A stretch of 10,085 bases of DNA, taken from contig JAAYMJ010000083.1 of assembly GCA_012521455.1 (NCBI GenBank), positions 1 through 10,085 on the forward strand. Reading direction: 5' to 3'. Both the position numbers and the translations under genes were made by a program. Under the pieces are notes generated by a model. That model was not told where the DNA came from. It was given only the letters and a program-made list of their open reading frames with translations, and searched no databases. Shown here in pieces: positions 1 through 7,002 of the stretch; the first letter of the stretch is position 1; each line of letters begins with the position of its first letter. The stretch is from Clostridiaceae bacterium (lineage in GTDB: Bacteria > Bacillota > Clostridia > UMGS1883 > JAAYMJ01).

Positions 1-15
1 ATATTTTCGTCCTTT
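1..15 (-). promoter_or_regulatory. Possible ribosome binding site of a gene just outside the left edge
   Basis: On the minus strand AAAGGA (15-10) is followed by seven bases and then AT at the very edge. If the next base is G this would be an ATG with ideal spacing. It is only a suggestion, because the codon is cut off. Confidence 0.3.
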
Positions 16-26
16 CGTTTTTTGTG

Positions 27-59
27 ATAAAAATAAAGGTGAAGCAAAATGCTTCACTT
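27..59 (-). terminator. Rho-independent terminator of the aminotransferase-trpS-transferase operon
   Basis: Reading the minus strand, a 7-bp stem GTGAAGC/GCTTCAC (57-51 with 45-39) with a 5-base loop is followed by a T-rich run (TTTATTTTT). The TGA stop codon of the upstream transferase gene forms part of the first stem arm, so the hairpin starts inside the coding end. Confidence 0.8.
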
Positions 60-1136
60 TAAATCGTTTTTATCCTGTGGGGCGGCGTTTTCTTCTTCAT
101 CTTTTAAAAATTCGCTTAAATTGGAATTTCTCGCGGCGAAAATTATAAACACCAAAATGAGCGCAACCAAAATCAAAGCCCTCAAAGCGCCGCTCCCGAT
201 TAGGATTATCGCGCTTAAGCAAAGGATTGAACTCATAAGGCACAAAATACTCACCGTTTGCTTTTGGGAAAATCCCATGTCCAAAAGCTTGTGGTGAAGA
301 TGGCCCCGGTCTGCCCCCATTATGGGCTTTTTGTTTTTTATCCTTCTTAAAATCGTAAACCCTGTGTCAAAAATGGGAAGGCCCAATACCAAAAGGGGCA
401 CCGCAAAAGATATTACCGCGTAGGCTTTAAATAAGCCCTGCACGGAAACTGTGGCTAAAATAAAACCCAAAAATGTGGCGCCAGTGTCTCCCATAAAGAT
501 TTTAGCGGGGTTAAAGTTATAAGGTAAAAACCCAAAGCATGCGCCTGCTAATGCCGCGGTTAAAAGGGCAACCTGTGGCTCGCTCACAATCAGCGCAATA
601 CACAAAAGGGATAGGGATGAAATGGATGAAACCCCCACCGCCAAACCGTCTAACCCGTCGATTAAATTTACCGCGTTAGTTACCGCCACAATCCAAAACA
701 CCGTCAAAGGATATGAAAAATAGGATAAGTACAAGGTGCCCTCGGGCACAATAAAGCGGGGCATTGAAACATAGGATATAACAACCCCGTGAAGTATGGG
801 GATAATTGCCGCGATTATCTGGATTGGAAATTTTACCTTTGCGCTCAACTGGTATATGTCGTCAAAAATCCCAAGGAGCACTATTACCACAACGCCTAAA
901 ATAATACCCCTGATTTCGCGGGTAATTTCGGCAAAAATCAGCACGCTTGCGATAAAACCGTAGAAAATCGCAAGCCCCCCGAGGCGGGGGATGGGTTTTT
1001 TGTGGATTTTGCGCTCATCTTTTGGAATGTCAATGGCGCCGACTTTAAAGGCCAGGTTTTTCACAAGCGGCGTTGTGGCAAAAGATGCCAAAAAAGATAG
1101 GGCAAAGGCCAGGATTATGCTTAATGAGCTGTCCAT
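54..1136 (-). CDS. Undecaprenyl-phosphate sugar-1-phosphate transferase, WecA/TagO/MraY family
   Basis: A 360-residue polytopic membrane enzyme that moves a sugar-1-phosphate (in TagO/WecA, GlcNAc-1-phosphate from UDP-GlcNAc) onto undecaprenyl phosphate at the inner face of the membrane, the first step of wall teichoic acid or other surface-glycan synthesis. Family motifs are all present: Asp92-Asp93 in the first acidic motif, Asn154/Asn157/Asp160/Asp163 in [13 protein letters not shown], Asp217 in FMGDTGA, and the RGHLHH histidine motif at 277-282. The [12 protein letters not shown] form favours WecA/TagO over MraY. Around ten hydrophobic segments are spread through the protein, and a charged tail follows residue 340. 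The ATG start has AAGGGGAG six bases upstream and lies 12 bases after the trpS stop, so it is the last gene of a three-gene unit. The exact sugar cannot be read from sequence, so no symbol is given. Confidence 0.9.
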   Translation of the reverse strand: MDSSLSIILAFALSFLASFATTPLVKNLAFKVGAIDIPKDERKIHKKPIPRLGGLAIFYGFIASVLIFAEITREIRGIILGVVVIVLLGIFDDIYQLSAKVKFPIQIIAAIIPILHGVVISYVSMPRFIVPEGTLYLSYFSYPLTVFWIVAVTNAVNLIDGLDGLAVGVSSISSLSLLCIALIVSEPQVALLTAALAGACFGFLPYNFNPAKIFMGDTGATFLGFILATVSVQGLFKAYAVISFAVPLLVLGLPIFDTGFTILRRIKNKKPIMGADRGHLHHKLLDMGFSQKQTVSILCLMSSILCLSAIILIGSGALRALILVALILVFIIFAARNSNLSEFLKDEEENAAPQDKNDLK

Positions 1137-1148
1137 AATTATCTCCCC

Positions 1149-2144
1149 TTAAACTACAAAACCAATTTTTTTATAAAGCTTTTTAAGGGTACGGTCAGCA
1201 ATCTGGGAAGCTGTTTGCGCCCCTTTTTTGTAGATACCCTCAAGGTAATCACGGTTACTGATTAAATCATAGTATTTTTCCTGAATGGGCCTCAATCCTT
1301 CCACAACCGCCTCGCCCACTGCTTGTTTGAAGTCGCCATAACCTTTGCCTTCAAATTCGGCTTCCGCCTCACCTATTGACTTATTTGTCATGGCGCAGTA
1401 AATATTCAAAAGGTTGTTTATGCCGTCCTTTCCTTCGGCGTATTTAACCTCGGAACCCGAGTCGGTAACCGCCCTTTTGATTTTTTTCATTATAACTTCG
1501 GGCTTGTCTAATAGCGAGATATAAGCATTCGGGTTTTCGTCCGACTTGCTCATCTTTTTTGTGGGGTCCTGAAGGCTCATAATCCTTGCCCCCACTTTTG
1601 GGATATATGGTTGTGGGACTTTGAAAACATTGCCGTAGAGGTTATTTATCCTCTGGGCAATATCCCTGGCAAGTTCCAAATGCTGTTTTTGGTCGTTGCC
1701 TACGGGCACTAAATCCGTCTGATAAAGCAGTATGTCGGCAGCCATTAACACAGGATAGGTAAACAGCCCTGCGTTTATGTTGTCCTGGTGCCTGCTTGCC
1801 TTATCCTTAAACTGGGTCATTCTTGAAAGTTCCCCCATATAGGTAAAGCAGCCTAAAACCCAGGAAAGCTGCGCATGCTGTGGAACGTGGGACTGAAAGA
1901 AAAGCAAGTTCTTTTCAGGGTCAATCCCGCAGGCGATAAATAGCGCAAGCACGTCAATGGATTTTTGGCGCAAAGAAGCAGGATCCTGCTTTACCGTAAT
2001 GGAATGCAAATCAACAACAGAAAACGCGCAGTTATATTCATCCTGAAGTGCCGCCCAGTTTTTCAAGGCGCCAAGATAATTCCCAAGTGTTAATTCGCCC
2101 GATGGCTGGACGCCGCTAAAGATTACTTTCTTTTTTTCCATCAT
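1149..2144 (-). CDS. trpS: Tryptophanyl-tRNA synthetase
   Basis: Cytoplasmic class I aminoacyl-tRNA synthetase that charges tRNA-Trp. The 331-residue length is usual for bacterial TrpRS. The HIGH-type signature appears as PSGELTLGNY (14-23), the ATP-binding KMSKS loop is exact at 197-201, and FTYPVLMAADILLYQTD (128-144) carries the tyrosine and aspartate that contact tryptophan in the Bacillus enzyme. The start is placed at the first of two adjacent ATG codons, because AAAGGA sits six bases before it. A GTG five codons further upstream overlaps the stop of the aminotransferase and lies on the ribosome binding site itself, so it is rejected. There is no T-box leader: the gene sits 11 bases behind an aminotransferase and is read from that gene's promoter. 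Confidence 0.97.
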   Translation of the reverse strand: MMEKKKVIFSGVQPSGELTLGNYLGALKNWAALQDEYNCAFSVVDLHSITVKQDPASLRQKSIDVLALFIACGIDPEKNLLFFQSHVPQHAQLSWVLGCFTYMGELSRMTQFKDKASRHQDNINAGLFTYPVLMAADILLYQTDLVPVGNDQKQHLELARDIAQRINNLYGNVFKVPQPYIPKVGARIMSLQDPTKKMSKSDENPNAYISLLDKPEVIMKKIKRAVTDSGSEVKYAEGKDGINNLLNIYCAMTNKSIGEAEAEFEGKGYGDFKQAVGEAVVEGLRPIQEKYYDLISNRDYLEGIYKKGAQTASQIADRTLKKLYKKIGFVV

Positions 2145-2155
2145 ACTTAGTCCTT

Positions 2156-3325
2156 TCACAAAATTTCTGCAAGTATTTTAATCCCTTTCTCAATCTGCTC
2201 AAAAGTTGAAAGGGAATAGTTAAGCCTTAGCTTGTTGGAGGGCTTTTCAATATCCACCATGCAGGTGGCTCCCGGCACAAAGGCAACGCCCCTTTCAACC
2301 GCAACCTTTAGAAGTTCCTTTGTGTCTATGTCTTTCTTTAAATCCACCCAGATGAAAATCCCGCCCTCAGGCCGTGTGTATTTTACACCCTGGGGGAAGT
2401 ATTTGTCCATGCATGCTAACATATGGGCGCATTTTTCCCCATAAAGCTTTTGGGCTTTTTGGATATGCTTATCAAAATCCATGGAGCACAAAACCCTGTG
2501 TGCCAGCATTTGGTTTAGCACAGGGGTATGTACGTCGGATACTTGTTTGCATACAATCATCTTTTCCAAAATATTTTTATCCGCCGCGCAAAAACCTATT
2601 CTCAAGCCCGGGGACAGTACCTTTGAAAGGGAGCCCGCGTAAATCACGCGGCCTAATTTATCCAAGGACTTAATGGTTGGAATGTCTTCCCCCATAAACC
2701 TAAGCTCACCGTAGGGGTTGTCTTCCAAAATCAAAAAGTCGTATTTTTCCGCCAAATCCAAAAGATTTTTGCGCTTTTCAAGGCTCATGGTAATCCCCGA
2801 GGGGTTTTGGAAAGTGGGTATGGTGTATAAAAGTTTAATTTTTTCTTTCTTTAGTATTTTTTCTTCCAAATAATCCAAATCCAAGCCGTCATCCAAAACC
2901 GGCGCAGGAATTAGTATTGCGTTATAACTTCTAAAGGAATTTAAGCCCCCTATGAAGCTGGGGTCTTCCACCACTACCTTATCAAACTCATTTACAAGGG
3001 ATTTTGCCGCAAGGTCAATCACCTGCTGGCCCCCTGTGGTGATTATAAAGTTATCGTTTTCAGAAATAATGTTTTGTCTTTTTAACCTTTTTATAATTTC
3101 CTCTTTTAACGGGTTATATCCTTCCGTAATACCATAAGATAGCGCAAGGGCCCCTTCGTTTTTTAATATGCCGGCCGCCAGATCCGACATCAAATCCGCA
3201 GGAAACAGCGCAGGGTCAGGCGCGCCGCCCGCGAAGGAGATAATGTTTCCATTGGCCAGAACTTTAAAAATTTCACGGATTGCTGAACCTTTTATGGTTG
3301 AAACCCTGTTTGCGATTTTTTCCAT
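2156..3325 (-). CDS. PLP-dependent aminotransferase, class I/II (2-aminoadipate aminotransferase/LysN-like)
   Basis: A 389-residue fold-type I aminotransferase. The Schiff-base lysine is Lys235 in GSLSKVLSPGLR. Asp202 and Tyr205 in EDNPYGELRF contact the pyridine ring, Asn174-Pro175 is the FQNPSG motif, and Arg367 in KLRLNYS should bind the substrate carboxylate. The FAGGAPDPALFP opening and SYGITEGYNPLKEEI (63-77) are typical of the MocR-like subgroup, which includes LysN/alpha-aminoadipate and broad aromatic or branched-chain aminotransferases; there is no DNA-binding N-terminal domain, so it is an enzyme rather than a MocR regulator. The ATG at 3325 is chosen because GGAGG lies eight bases upstream. 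A TTG at 3349 would place that site inside the gene. First gene of the operon with trpS. Substrate cannot be decided; an aromatic substrate would fit trpS but this is inference. Confidence 0.92.
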   Translation of the reverse strand: MEKIANRVSTIKGSAIREIFKVLANGNIISFAGGAPDPALFPADLMSDLAAGILKNEGALALSYGITEGYNPLKEEIIKRLKRQNIISENDNFIITTGGQQVIDLAAKSLVNEFDKVVVEDPSFIGGLNSFRSYNAILIPAPVLDDGLDLDYLEEKILKKEKIKLLYTIPTFQNPSGITMSLEKRKNLLDLAEKYDFLILEDNPYGELRFMGEDIPTIKSLDKLGRVIYAGSLSKVLSPGLRIGFCAADKNILEKMIVCKQVSDVHTPVLNQMLAHRVLCSMDFDKHIQKAQKLYGEKCAHMLACMDKYFPQGVKYTRPEGGIFIWVDLKKDIDTKELLKVAVERGVAFVPGATCMVDIEKPSNKLRLNYSLSTFEQIEKGIKILAEIL

Positions 3326-3356
3326 ATTTCCATCCTCCAAATTAATCAATAAGATA

Positions 3357-3384
3357 ATTTTATCACAAATTGTATATTTTTCAA
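3357..3384 (-). promoter_or_regulatory. Sigma-A-type promoter for the aminotransferase-trpS-transferase operon
   Basis: On the minus strand, TTGAAA (3384-3379) and TAAAAT (3362-3357) are separated by 16 bases. Transcription would begin near 3350, leaving a leader of only about 25 bases before the ATG at 3325. The -35 box starts one base after the stop codon of the upstream membrane-protein gene. No leader structure fits in that space. Confidence 0.65.
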
Positions 3385-3385
3385 T

Positions 3386-3961
3386 CTAAAACCGGCGTTT
3401 TTTCAACGAAAAAAAACCGAGGGCCGAAATTAAAAATGAGCTTATGGCGTCGTAAATTAAATCAAACATGGTGTCGTCAAGACCCGTTTTTTGCATATTA
3501 AAGCCAAAGTTTACGTCCATAAAATACTCAAAAATTTCCCACACAGCCCCGCACGCCAAAGAAAAGGTAAAGGTAAAAAGGGCCACAAACAGCGGGCTTA
3601 AGCGGAATAAAATCCTTTCATCCTCGTTTAAGGCGTACACCAATAAAAACCCAATGGCCCCTAAAATTATGCCGCTCATAAAGTGAAGCATGTCGTCCCA
3701 CCAGAAAAAGCGGTAGTAAAACCCGCTTATTTCGCCAAGAAAAAGGGAACCGAAGATAAAAATTAAAATCACAAGCTGAAAGCCCCTAGGCAGCTTTGTG
3801 TTTTTAAAAGTCACGGCGCTTGGCAAAAACGAAAGGACGAAAGCAAGGAACGCGGTGAACATATTTATATATATTTTGGCAAAATAGGCGCCAATAAACG
3901 CGACAATCAAAAGAACGCGGAATATTAAGGCAAATATTTTATCAAAGGTTAACTTTTTCAA
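3386..3961 (-). CDS. Small multi-pass membrane protein, YjdF/DUF2238-like
   Basis: A 191-residue protein with about six hydrophobic segments (roughly 12-27, 33-50, 61-76, 92-112, 122-140, 171-185), so it lies in the cytoplasmic membrane. Polar motifs stand out inside or beside the segments: WWDDMLHFMSG (87-97), GAVWEIFEYFMD (138-149) and GLDDTMFDLIYDA (160-172). This set of D-H-E-D residues matches my recollection of the YjdF/DUF2238 group, whose biochemical role is unknown; buried acidic residues and a histidine suggest a catalytic or metal or ion site, which is inference. The start is a TTG, chosen because AAGGTGGAG lies five bases upstream and the MKKLTFDKIF N-terminus is typical. It begins 12 bases after comM stops, so both are probably on one transcript. 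The C-terminus is basic (KKRRF). Confidence 0.75.
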   Translation of the reverse strand: MKKLTFDKIFALIFRVLLIVAFIGAYFAKIYINMFTAFLAFVLSFLPSAVTFKNTKLPRGFQLVILIFIFGSLFLGEISGFYYRFFWWDDMLHFMSGIILGAIGFLLVYALNEDERILFRLSPLFVALFTFTFSLACGAVWEIFEYFMDVNFGFNMQKTGLDDTMFDLIYDAISSFLISALGFFSLKKRRF

Positions 3962-3966
3962 TTGGA

Positions 3967-3975
3967 CTCCACCTT
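3967..3975 (-). promoter_or_regulatory. Ribosome binding site deciding a TTG start
   Basis: AAGGTGGAG on the minus strand, five bases before the TTG start of the membrane protein. It overlaps the TAA stop codon of the upstream comM gene, which fits translational coupling. Confidence 0.6.
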
Positions 3976-5503
3976 ATGAAAAAAAGTTCCTATCCAAAGC
4001 CCTGTAGGATATGGCCTCGGCAAGTGAATCTATGTCTATGTCTTGTTTCCCCGCTAAATCCGCGATTGTTCTAGCCACTTTTAATATTTTTGTGTAGGCG
4101 CGGGCGGATAAATTCATTTTATTGAAAGCCTCTTTCATGATTTTTTGGCAGTCATACGATAGCTTGCAGTACTTTTCCAAAAGCGCCCCTTTAAGGTCGG
4201 CGTTTTTTGTGATGTTTTCGCCCTTGTACCTTAGCTGCTGGATTTTTCTTGCGTTATTCACCCTTTCCCTTAAAACTTCCGATGTCTCGTCATTTTTTTT
4301 GTAAAGGTCCTGGTACTTTACAGAAGGTGAGGTAACCTGAATGTCAAACCTGTCCAAAATCGGCCCTGAAATGCGGGAAAGATAGCTTTGCACGCTTTTT
4401 TCCGAGCATTTGCAGCGGGAAGGGTCCTCGCCGTAGTAGCCGCACTTGCAGGGGTTCATGGCCGCAACCAGCATGCAGGAACAGGGGTATTCATTGGTGG
4501 CGTTAATCCTTGATACTACCACCTTTCCGTCCTCAATGGGCTGGCGCATGGCCTCTATGGCGTCTTTTTTAAATTCGGGGAATTCGTCTAAAAAGAGCAC
4601 CCCGTTGTGGGCCAGTGAAATTTCCCCCGGTTTTGAATTGTGCCCCCCGCCGACTAGCGCAATGGCTGAGGCGGAATGGTGGGGGGACCTGAAAGGCCGG
4701 TGCGACACCAAGGGGCAATCCTTTGATAAGATATTTGCGACGCTGTGGATTTTTGTAACTTCAATCGCTTCTTCCAGCGTCATGTCGGGTAAAATAGTGG
4801 GCAGGCGCTCGGCAAGCATGGTTTTGCCGCTTCCGGGGGAACCGATTATTAAGGTGTTATGCCCGCCCGCGGCGGCAATTAGTAATGCCCGTTTTACGTT
4901 TTCCTGACCCTTTACTTCCGAAAAATCCACATCGTATTTTTTATGCTGGTTAAAAAAGCTTATAACATCCACAGTGGTTTTTTGGATGGGCGCTTCCCCC
5001 GTTAAGTGGTAATACACGTCTTTTAGGCTTTTTGCGCCGTATACGTTTATGCCTTCCACAAGGGCGGCTTCTTTTGCGTTGTCAAAGGGGACGATTATGT
5101 TTTTTATATTTGCCTCTTTCGCGCCGATGGCGCTGGGTAAAACCCCCGAGACCGCCCGCAGTTCCCCCGATAAGGAAAGTTCGCCCAAAAAAGCGTAATC
5201 ATCTGCGTTTACGCCTTTTATTTGCCCTGAGCTTAAAAGAATTGCAACCGCAATGGGAAGGTCATAGTGGGTGCCTTCTTTTTTCAAATGGGCAGGCGCG
5301 AGATTTATGACGGTTTTTTTGGAAGGAAACTCAAATTCGGTGTTTTTAATGGCGGATCTTACCCGCTCTTTTGCCTCCTTGACCGTTGTGTCAGGAAGCC
5401 CCACAATGTCAAAAGCGGGAAGGCCTGTGGAAATGTCGGCCTCAACAGTTATTATGTTTCCTTCAATGCCGCATAATGCGCAGCTTTTTACTTGGGAAAG
5501 CAT
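3974..5503 (-). CDS. comM: ComM/YifB family magnesium-chelatase-like AAA+ ATPase
   Basis: A 509-residue protein, full length for the YifB/ComM family. Order of domains: an N-terminal ChlI-like Lon-S5-fold region (about 1-165, with the GIEGNIITVEADISTGLPAF opening), an AAA+ core with Walker A GSPGSGKT (221-228), Walker B VLFLDEF (302-308) and the SHRPFRSPHHSAS segment (267-279), a four-cysteine cluster (Cys352, 354, 364, 366) that could bind zinc, and a C-terminal helical lid with the LSARAYTKILKVARTIADL stretch (465-483). In Haemophilus and Vibrio, ComM is a hexameric helicase that promotes branch migration when taken-up DNA is integrated during natural transformation; the same role here is inferred from homology, and despite older labels it is not a magnesium chelatase subunit. 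The ATG is preceded by an AAAGGCGG-like site. It heads a two-gene unit with the membrane protein downstream. Confidence 0.93.
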   Translation of the reverse strand: MLSQVKSCALCGIEGNIITVEADISTGLPAFDIVGLPDTTVKEAKERVRSAIKNTEFEFPSKKTVINLAPAHLKKEGTHYDLPIAVAILLSSGQIKGVNADDYAFLGELSLSGELRAVSGVLPSAIGAKEANIKNIIVPFDNAKEAALVEGINVYGAKSLKDVYYHLTGEAPIQKTTVDVISFFNQHKKYDVDFSEVKGQENVKRALLIAAAGGHNTLIIGSPGSGKTMLAERLPTILPDMTLEEAIEVTKIHSVANILSKDCPLVSHRPFRSPHHSASAIALVGGGHNSKPGEISLAHNGVLFLDEFPEFKKDAIEAMRQPIEDGKVVVSRINATNEYPCSCMLVAAMNPCKCGYYGEDPSRCKCSEKSVQSYLSRISGPILDRFDIQVTSPSVKYQDLYKKNDETSEVLRERVNNARKIQQLRYKGENITKNADLKGALLEKYCKLSYDCQKIMKEAFNKMNLSARAYTKILKVARTIADLAGKQDIDIDSLAEAISYRALDRNFFS

Positions 5504-5551
5504 CCTGCCACCGCCTTTTGTTTTGCATTTTTTAACAACATTTATAATTAG

Positions 5552-5580
5552 AGTATATAATAATATGGTAAATAAATCAA
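5552..5580 (-). promoter_or_regulatory. Sigma-A-type promoter for comM
   Basis: Minus strand: TTGATT (5580-5575), a 17-base spacer and TATACT (5557-5552). Transcription would start near 5545, giving a leader of about 40 bases. The site lies just downstream of the lipoprotein terminator, as expected for an independent unit. The surrounding sequence is very A+T-rich, which raises the chance of fortuitous matches. Confidence 0.6.
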
Positions 5581-5603
5581 GTTTGCAGGGCTTTAAAAAG
5601 CAT

Positions 5604-5630
5604 AAAAAATCCGCCCCCGCGGGGGCGGAT
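5604..5630 (-). terminator. Strong Rho-independent terminator after the lipoprotein pair
   Basis: A perfect 22-base palindrome at 5609-5630 (9-bp G+C-rich arms ATCCGCCCC/GGGGCGGAT around CGCG), followed on the minus strand by a run of six T, then ATGC and a second T-run. It starts one base after the TGA stop of the second lipoprotein. Confidence 0.93.
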
Positions 5631-5631
5631 A

Positions 5632-6195
5632 TCAGTTTTCCAAAACTAATCCTTGTTCCATTTCTTTGATTATTTCGTCATAGGTTTCCTTGTAGTGGTC
5701 AAAAAGCGCGCCTAAAAGTTCATCATTGCAAAGCTCTTTATACGCCCCGTCTTGGGCTTTAACCAATATGCTGGCTTCATTTTCGCTTTTTTGGGGGTTA
5801 TCCTTTGTAATTTCATTTACAATGTTTTTTAACTCCTCAGCGGTGAATTTCTTGCTGAAATTGGTTTGAAGAACCGCCATGGTTTTTTGAACGTATTTTT
5901 TTATAAACTCCCTTGAGTTTATGGTGGTGATTTTGGCGCTCACCACAAAATTTTTCCCGTCTTTTTTTACGTTTAAAATTTCATAGGACATATTTTCCAA
6001 AAAGGCATTTATTATATAGTCCTCGCTGTAATTTGTGATATCTTGGGTATCCACATAGTTTTTGGCCTTTTCAAAGTCGCATGCAGAAAGCGCCGAAAGC
6101 ATGCCCTCCACTGTGTCCTTTGCGGGATTTTTTGAGCATGAGCACAGCGCAAAAATTAAAATAAAACTAACAAGGCATAAAGCAAATTTCTTCAT
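5632..6195 (-). CDS. Lipoprotein of unknown function (paralogue of the adjacent gene)
   Basis: A 187-residue secreted lipoprotein. MKKF plus a hydrophobic core leads to the lipobox LCSC, with Cys20 as the lipidated residue, so the mature protein is anchored on the outer face of the cytoplasmic membrane. The mature part starts with a helix-like VEGMLSALSACDFEKAKNYVD segment (29-49), followed by a YEILNVKKDGKNFVVSAKIT strand region (71-90) and a lysine/glutamate-rich C-terminal half. This pattern (a small amphipathic helix with xDFxxAxxYV, then a beta-sheet) resembles the DUF4878/NTF2-like lipoproteins common in Firmicutes, but I cannot name a family with certainty. It aligns over its length with the upstream gene, which stops 25 bases before this start, so the two are a tandem duplication on one transcript. 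AAGGG lies nine bases before the ATG. No catalytic motif seen. Confidence 0.8.
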   Translation of the reverse strand: MKKFALCLVSFILIFALCSCSKNPAKDTVEGMLSALSACDFEKAKNYVDTQDITNYSEDYIINAFLENMSYEILNVKKDGKNFVVSAKITTINSREFIKKYVQKTMAVLQTNFSKKFTAEELKNIVNEITKDNPQKSENEASILVKAQDGAYKELCNDELLGALFDHYKETYDEIIKEMEQGLVLEN

Positions 6196-6220
6196 TTCCC
6201 CATACCCTTTCTATTTTATT

Positions 6221-6847
6221 TTAATTTTCATCAGGTACCACATCACCATTGGTTTGTTCATCATAATAATCTTCTTCATACTGCCCTTCGGGGCTGCTTG
6301 TGGTAACGTTTCCATATAAGGCGTTTAAGAAGTATTCGTCAAGCATGACTTTATAACCATTATCGTTTTTTGAAACCAAAATGTCAACTTCGTTTTCTTC
6401 CATTTCAGTTGCGTTGTCCGCAACAGTAAAAAGCATATCGGTAATAATTTGTTCCGTGTTTTCATCCTGAGCCCCGCCGGTTTGGATGGAATAAATCATA
6501 AGCTGGTTGTAAAAATCCATTGCCAGTGTTTCAAAGTCAACGGCGGTAATTTTGGTTTTAACAAGCACGTTTTTATTGTCAAGTTTCTGCGCGTTAATTA
6601 TTTCATAGCCTAATCTATCAAATACGGCTGACATGAAAAGTTCAGCGGAACCGTCGTCTTCGGGGGAGTAAAAGGCTTTGATTTCATCCATGTTCACATA
6701 TTTGTCAGCAGCGTCAAAATCCAGCGCGATTAAAGAGTCAAACATGCCTTCCACGCATTTTTGCGCCTCCTTTGTGCTGTTGCCGCCGCAGGAAGCAAGG
6801 GATAATACCATTACAACGGATAATAAAAAGGTTAAAAATTTTTTCAC
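6221..6847 (-). CDS. Lipoprotein of unknown function (first of a paralogous pair)
   Basis: A 208-residue lipoprotein when started at the GTG. That start has AAAGGA nine bases upstream and gives MKKFLTFLLSVVMVLSLASC with Cys20 lipidated, exactly the position of the lipid cysteine in the downstream paralogue. An ATG six codons further up (6865) has no good ribosome binding site and would place AAAGGA inside the gene. Shared features with the paralogue include VEGM, the DFxxAxxYV helix, YEIxNxxKxDxKNxxV, KIT, and ENExxILV near residue 151-158 with a following YK. It differs by an acidic, tyrosine-rich tail after residue 184 (EEDYYDEQ and on), which looks disordered. Probably faces the outside of the cell membrane; ligand and partner unknown. 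Likely co-transcribed with the paralogue and divergent from the thioredoxin genes. Confidence 0.8.
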   Translation of the reverse strand: MKKFLTFLLSVVMVLSLASCGGNSTKEAQKCVEGMFDSLIALDFDAADKYVNMDEIKAFYSPEDDGSAELFMSAVFDRLGYEIINAQKLDNKNVLVKTKITAVDFETLAMDFYNQLMIYSIQTGGAQDENTEQIITDMLFTVADNATEMEENEVDILVSKNDNGYKVMLDEYFLNALYGNVTTSSPEGQYEEDYYDEQTNGDVVPDEN

Positions 6848-6856
6848 TAAAAACAA

Positions 6857-6862
6857 TCCTTT
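6857..6862 (-). promoter_or_regulatory. Ribosome binding site deciding a GTG start
   Basis: AAAGGA on the minus strand, nine bases before the GTG at 6847. It lies inside the longer ATG-started reading frame and is the main reason for preferring the shorter one. Confidence 0.6.
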
Positions 6863-6883
6863 CATAAAGTAAATAACCCCATA

Positions 6884-6912
6884 AGTGTAACATAAATAAG
6901 TAAAAAAAACAA
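6884..6912 (-). promoter_or_regulatory. Possible promoter for the lipoprotein pair
   Basis: Minus strand: TTGTTT (6912-6907), 17-base spacer, TACACT (6889-6884) preceded by TGT, an extended -10 element. Both hexamers are only moderate matches, but position and spacing fit a leader of about 30 bases to the GTG start. Confidence 0.4.
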
Positions 6913-6987
6913 TCTAAAATAGTAAAAAAAGTGGTTTTACATACTAGCAAATTAATGAAAAATGGTGTAATATATAGTTAATCAATG

Positions 6988-6996
6988 AAAGGAGGG
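6988..6996 (+). promoter_or_regulatory. Ribosome binding site deciding the TTG start of the reductase gene
   Basis: AAAGGAGGG is close to the full anti-Shine-Dalgarno match and sits six bases before TTG at 7003 (seven from GGAGG). The ATG at 6985 overlaps this site and would add a six-residue MKGGCN extension that thioredoxin reductases lack. Confidence 0.8.
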
Positions 6997-7002
6997 TGTA
7001 AT

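Noticed and set aside
4446..4907. A 153-codon plus-strand open frame
   Set aside because: Lies wholly antisense inside comM, has no ribosome binding site, and its translation shows no domain or hydrophobic pattern of its own.
5541..5566. Imperfect A+T-rich inverted repeat resembling a PerR-type box near the comM promoter
   Set aside because: The arms are only TTATA/TATAA with a nine-base gap, which is common by chance in such sequence, and it overlaps the -10 region composition.
5271..5669. A 132-codon plus-strand open frame crossing from comM into the lipoprotein terminator
   Set aside because: Antisense to the comM start, crosses a promoter and a terminator hairpin, and has no recognisable product.
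6738..6950. A 70-codon minus-strand open frame upstream of the first lipoprotein
   Set aside because: Overlaps the lipoprotein's signal sequence in another frame and the promoter region; cysteine/phenylalanine-rich composition is what A+T-rich non-coding DNA gives.
6936..6973. A promoter for the reductase-thioredoxin unit (TTTACA, TGTAAT or TAATAT near 6966-6973)
   Set aside because: The -10-like matches are good and an extended TG is present, but no -35 box lies at 16-18 bases, so I cannot define a promoter although one is expected here.
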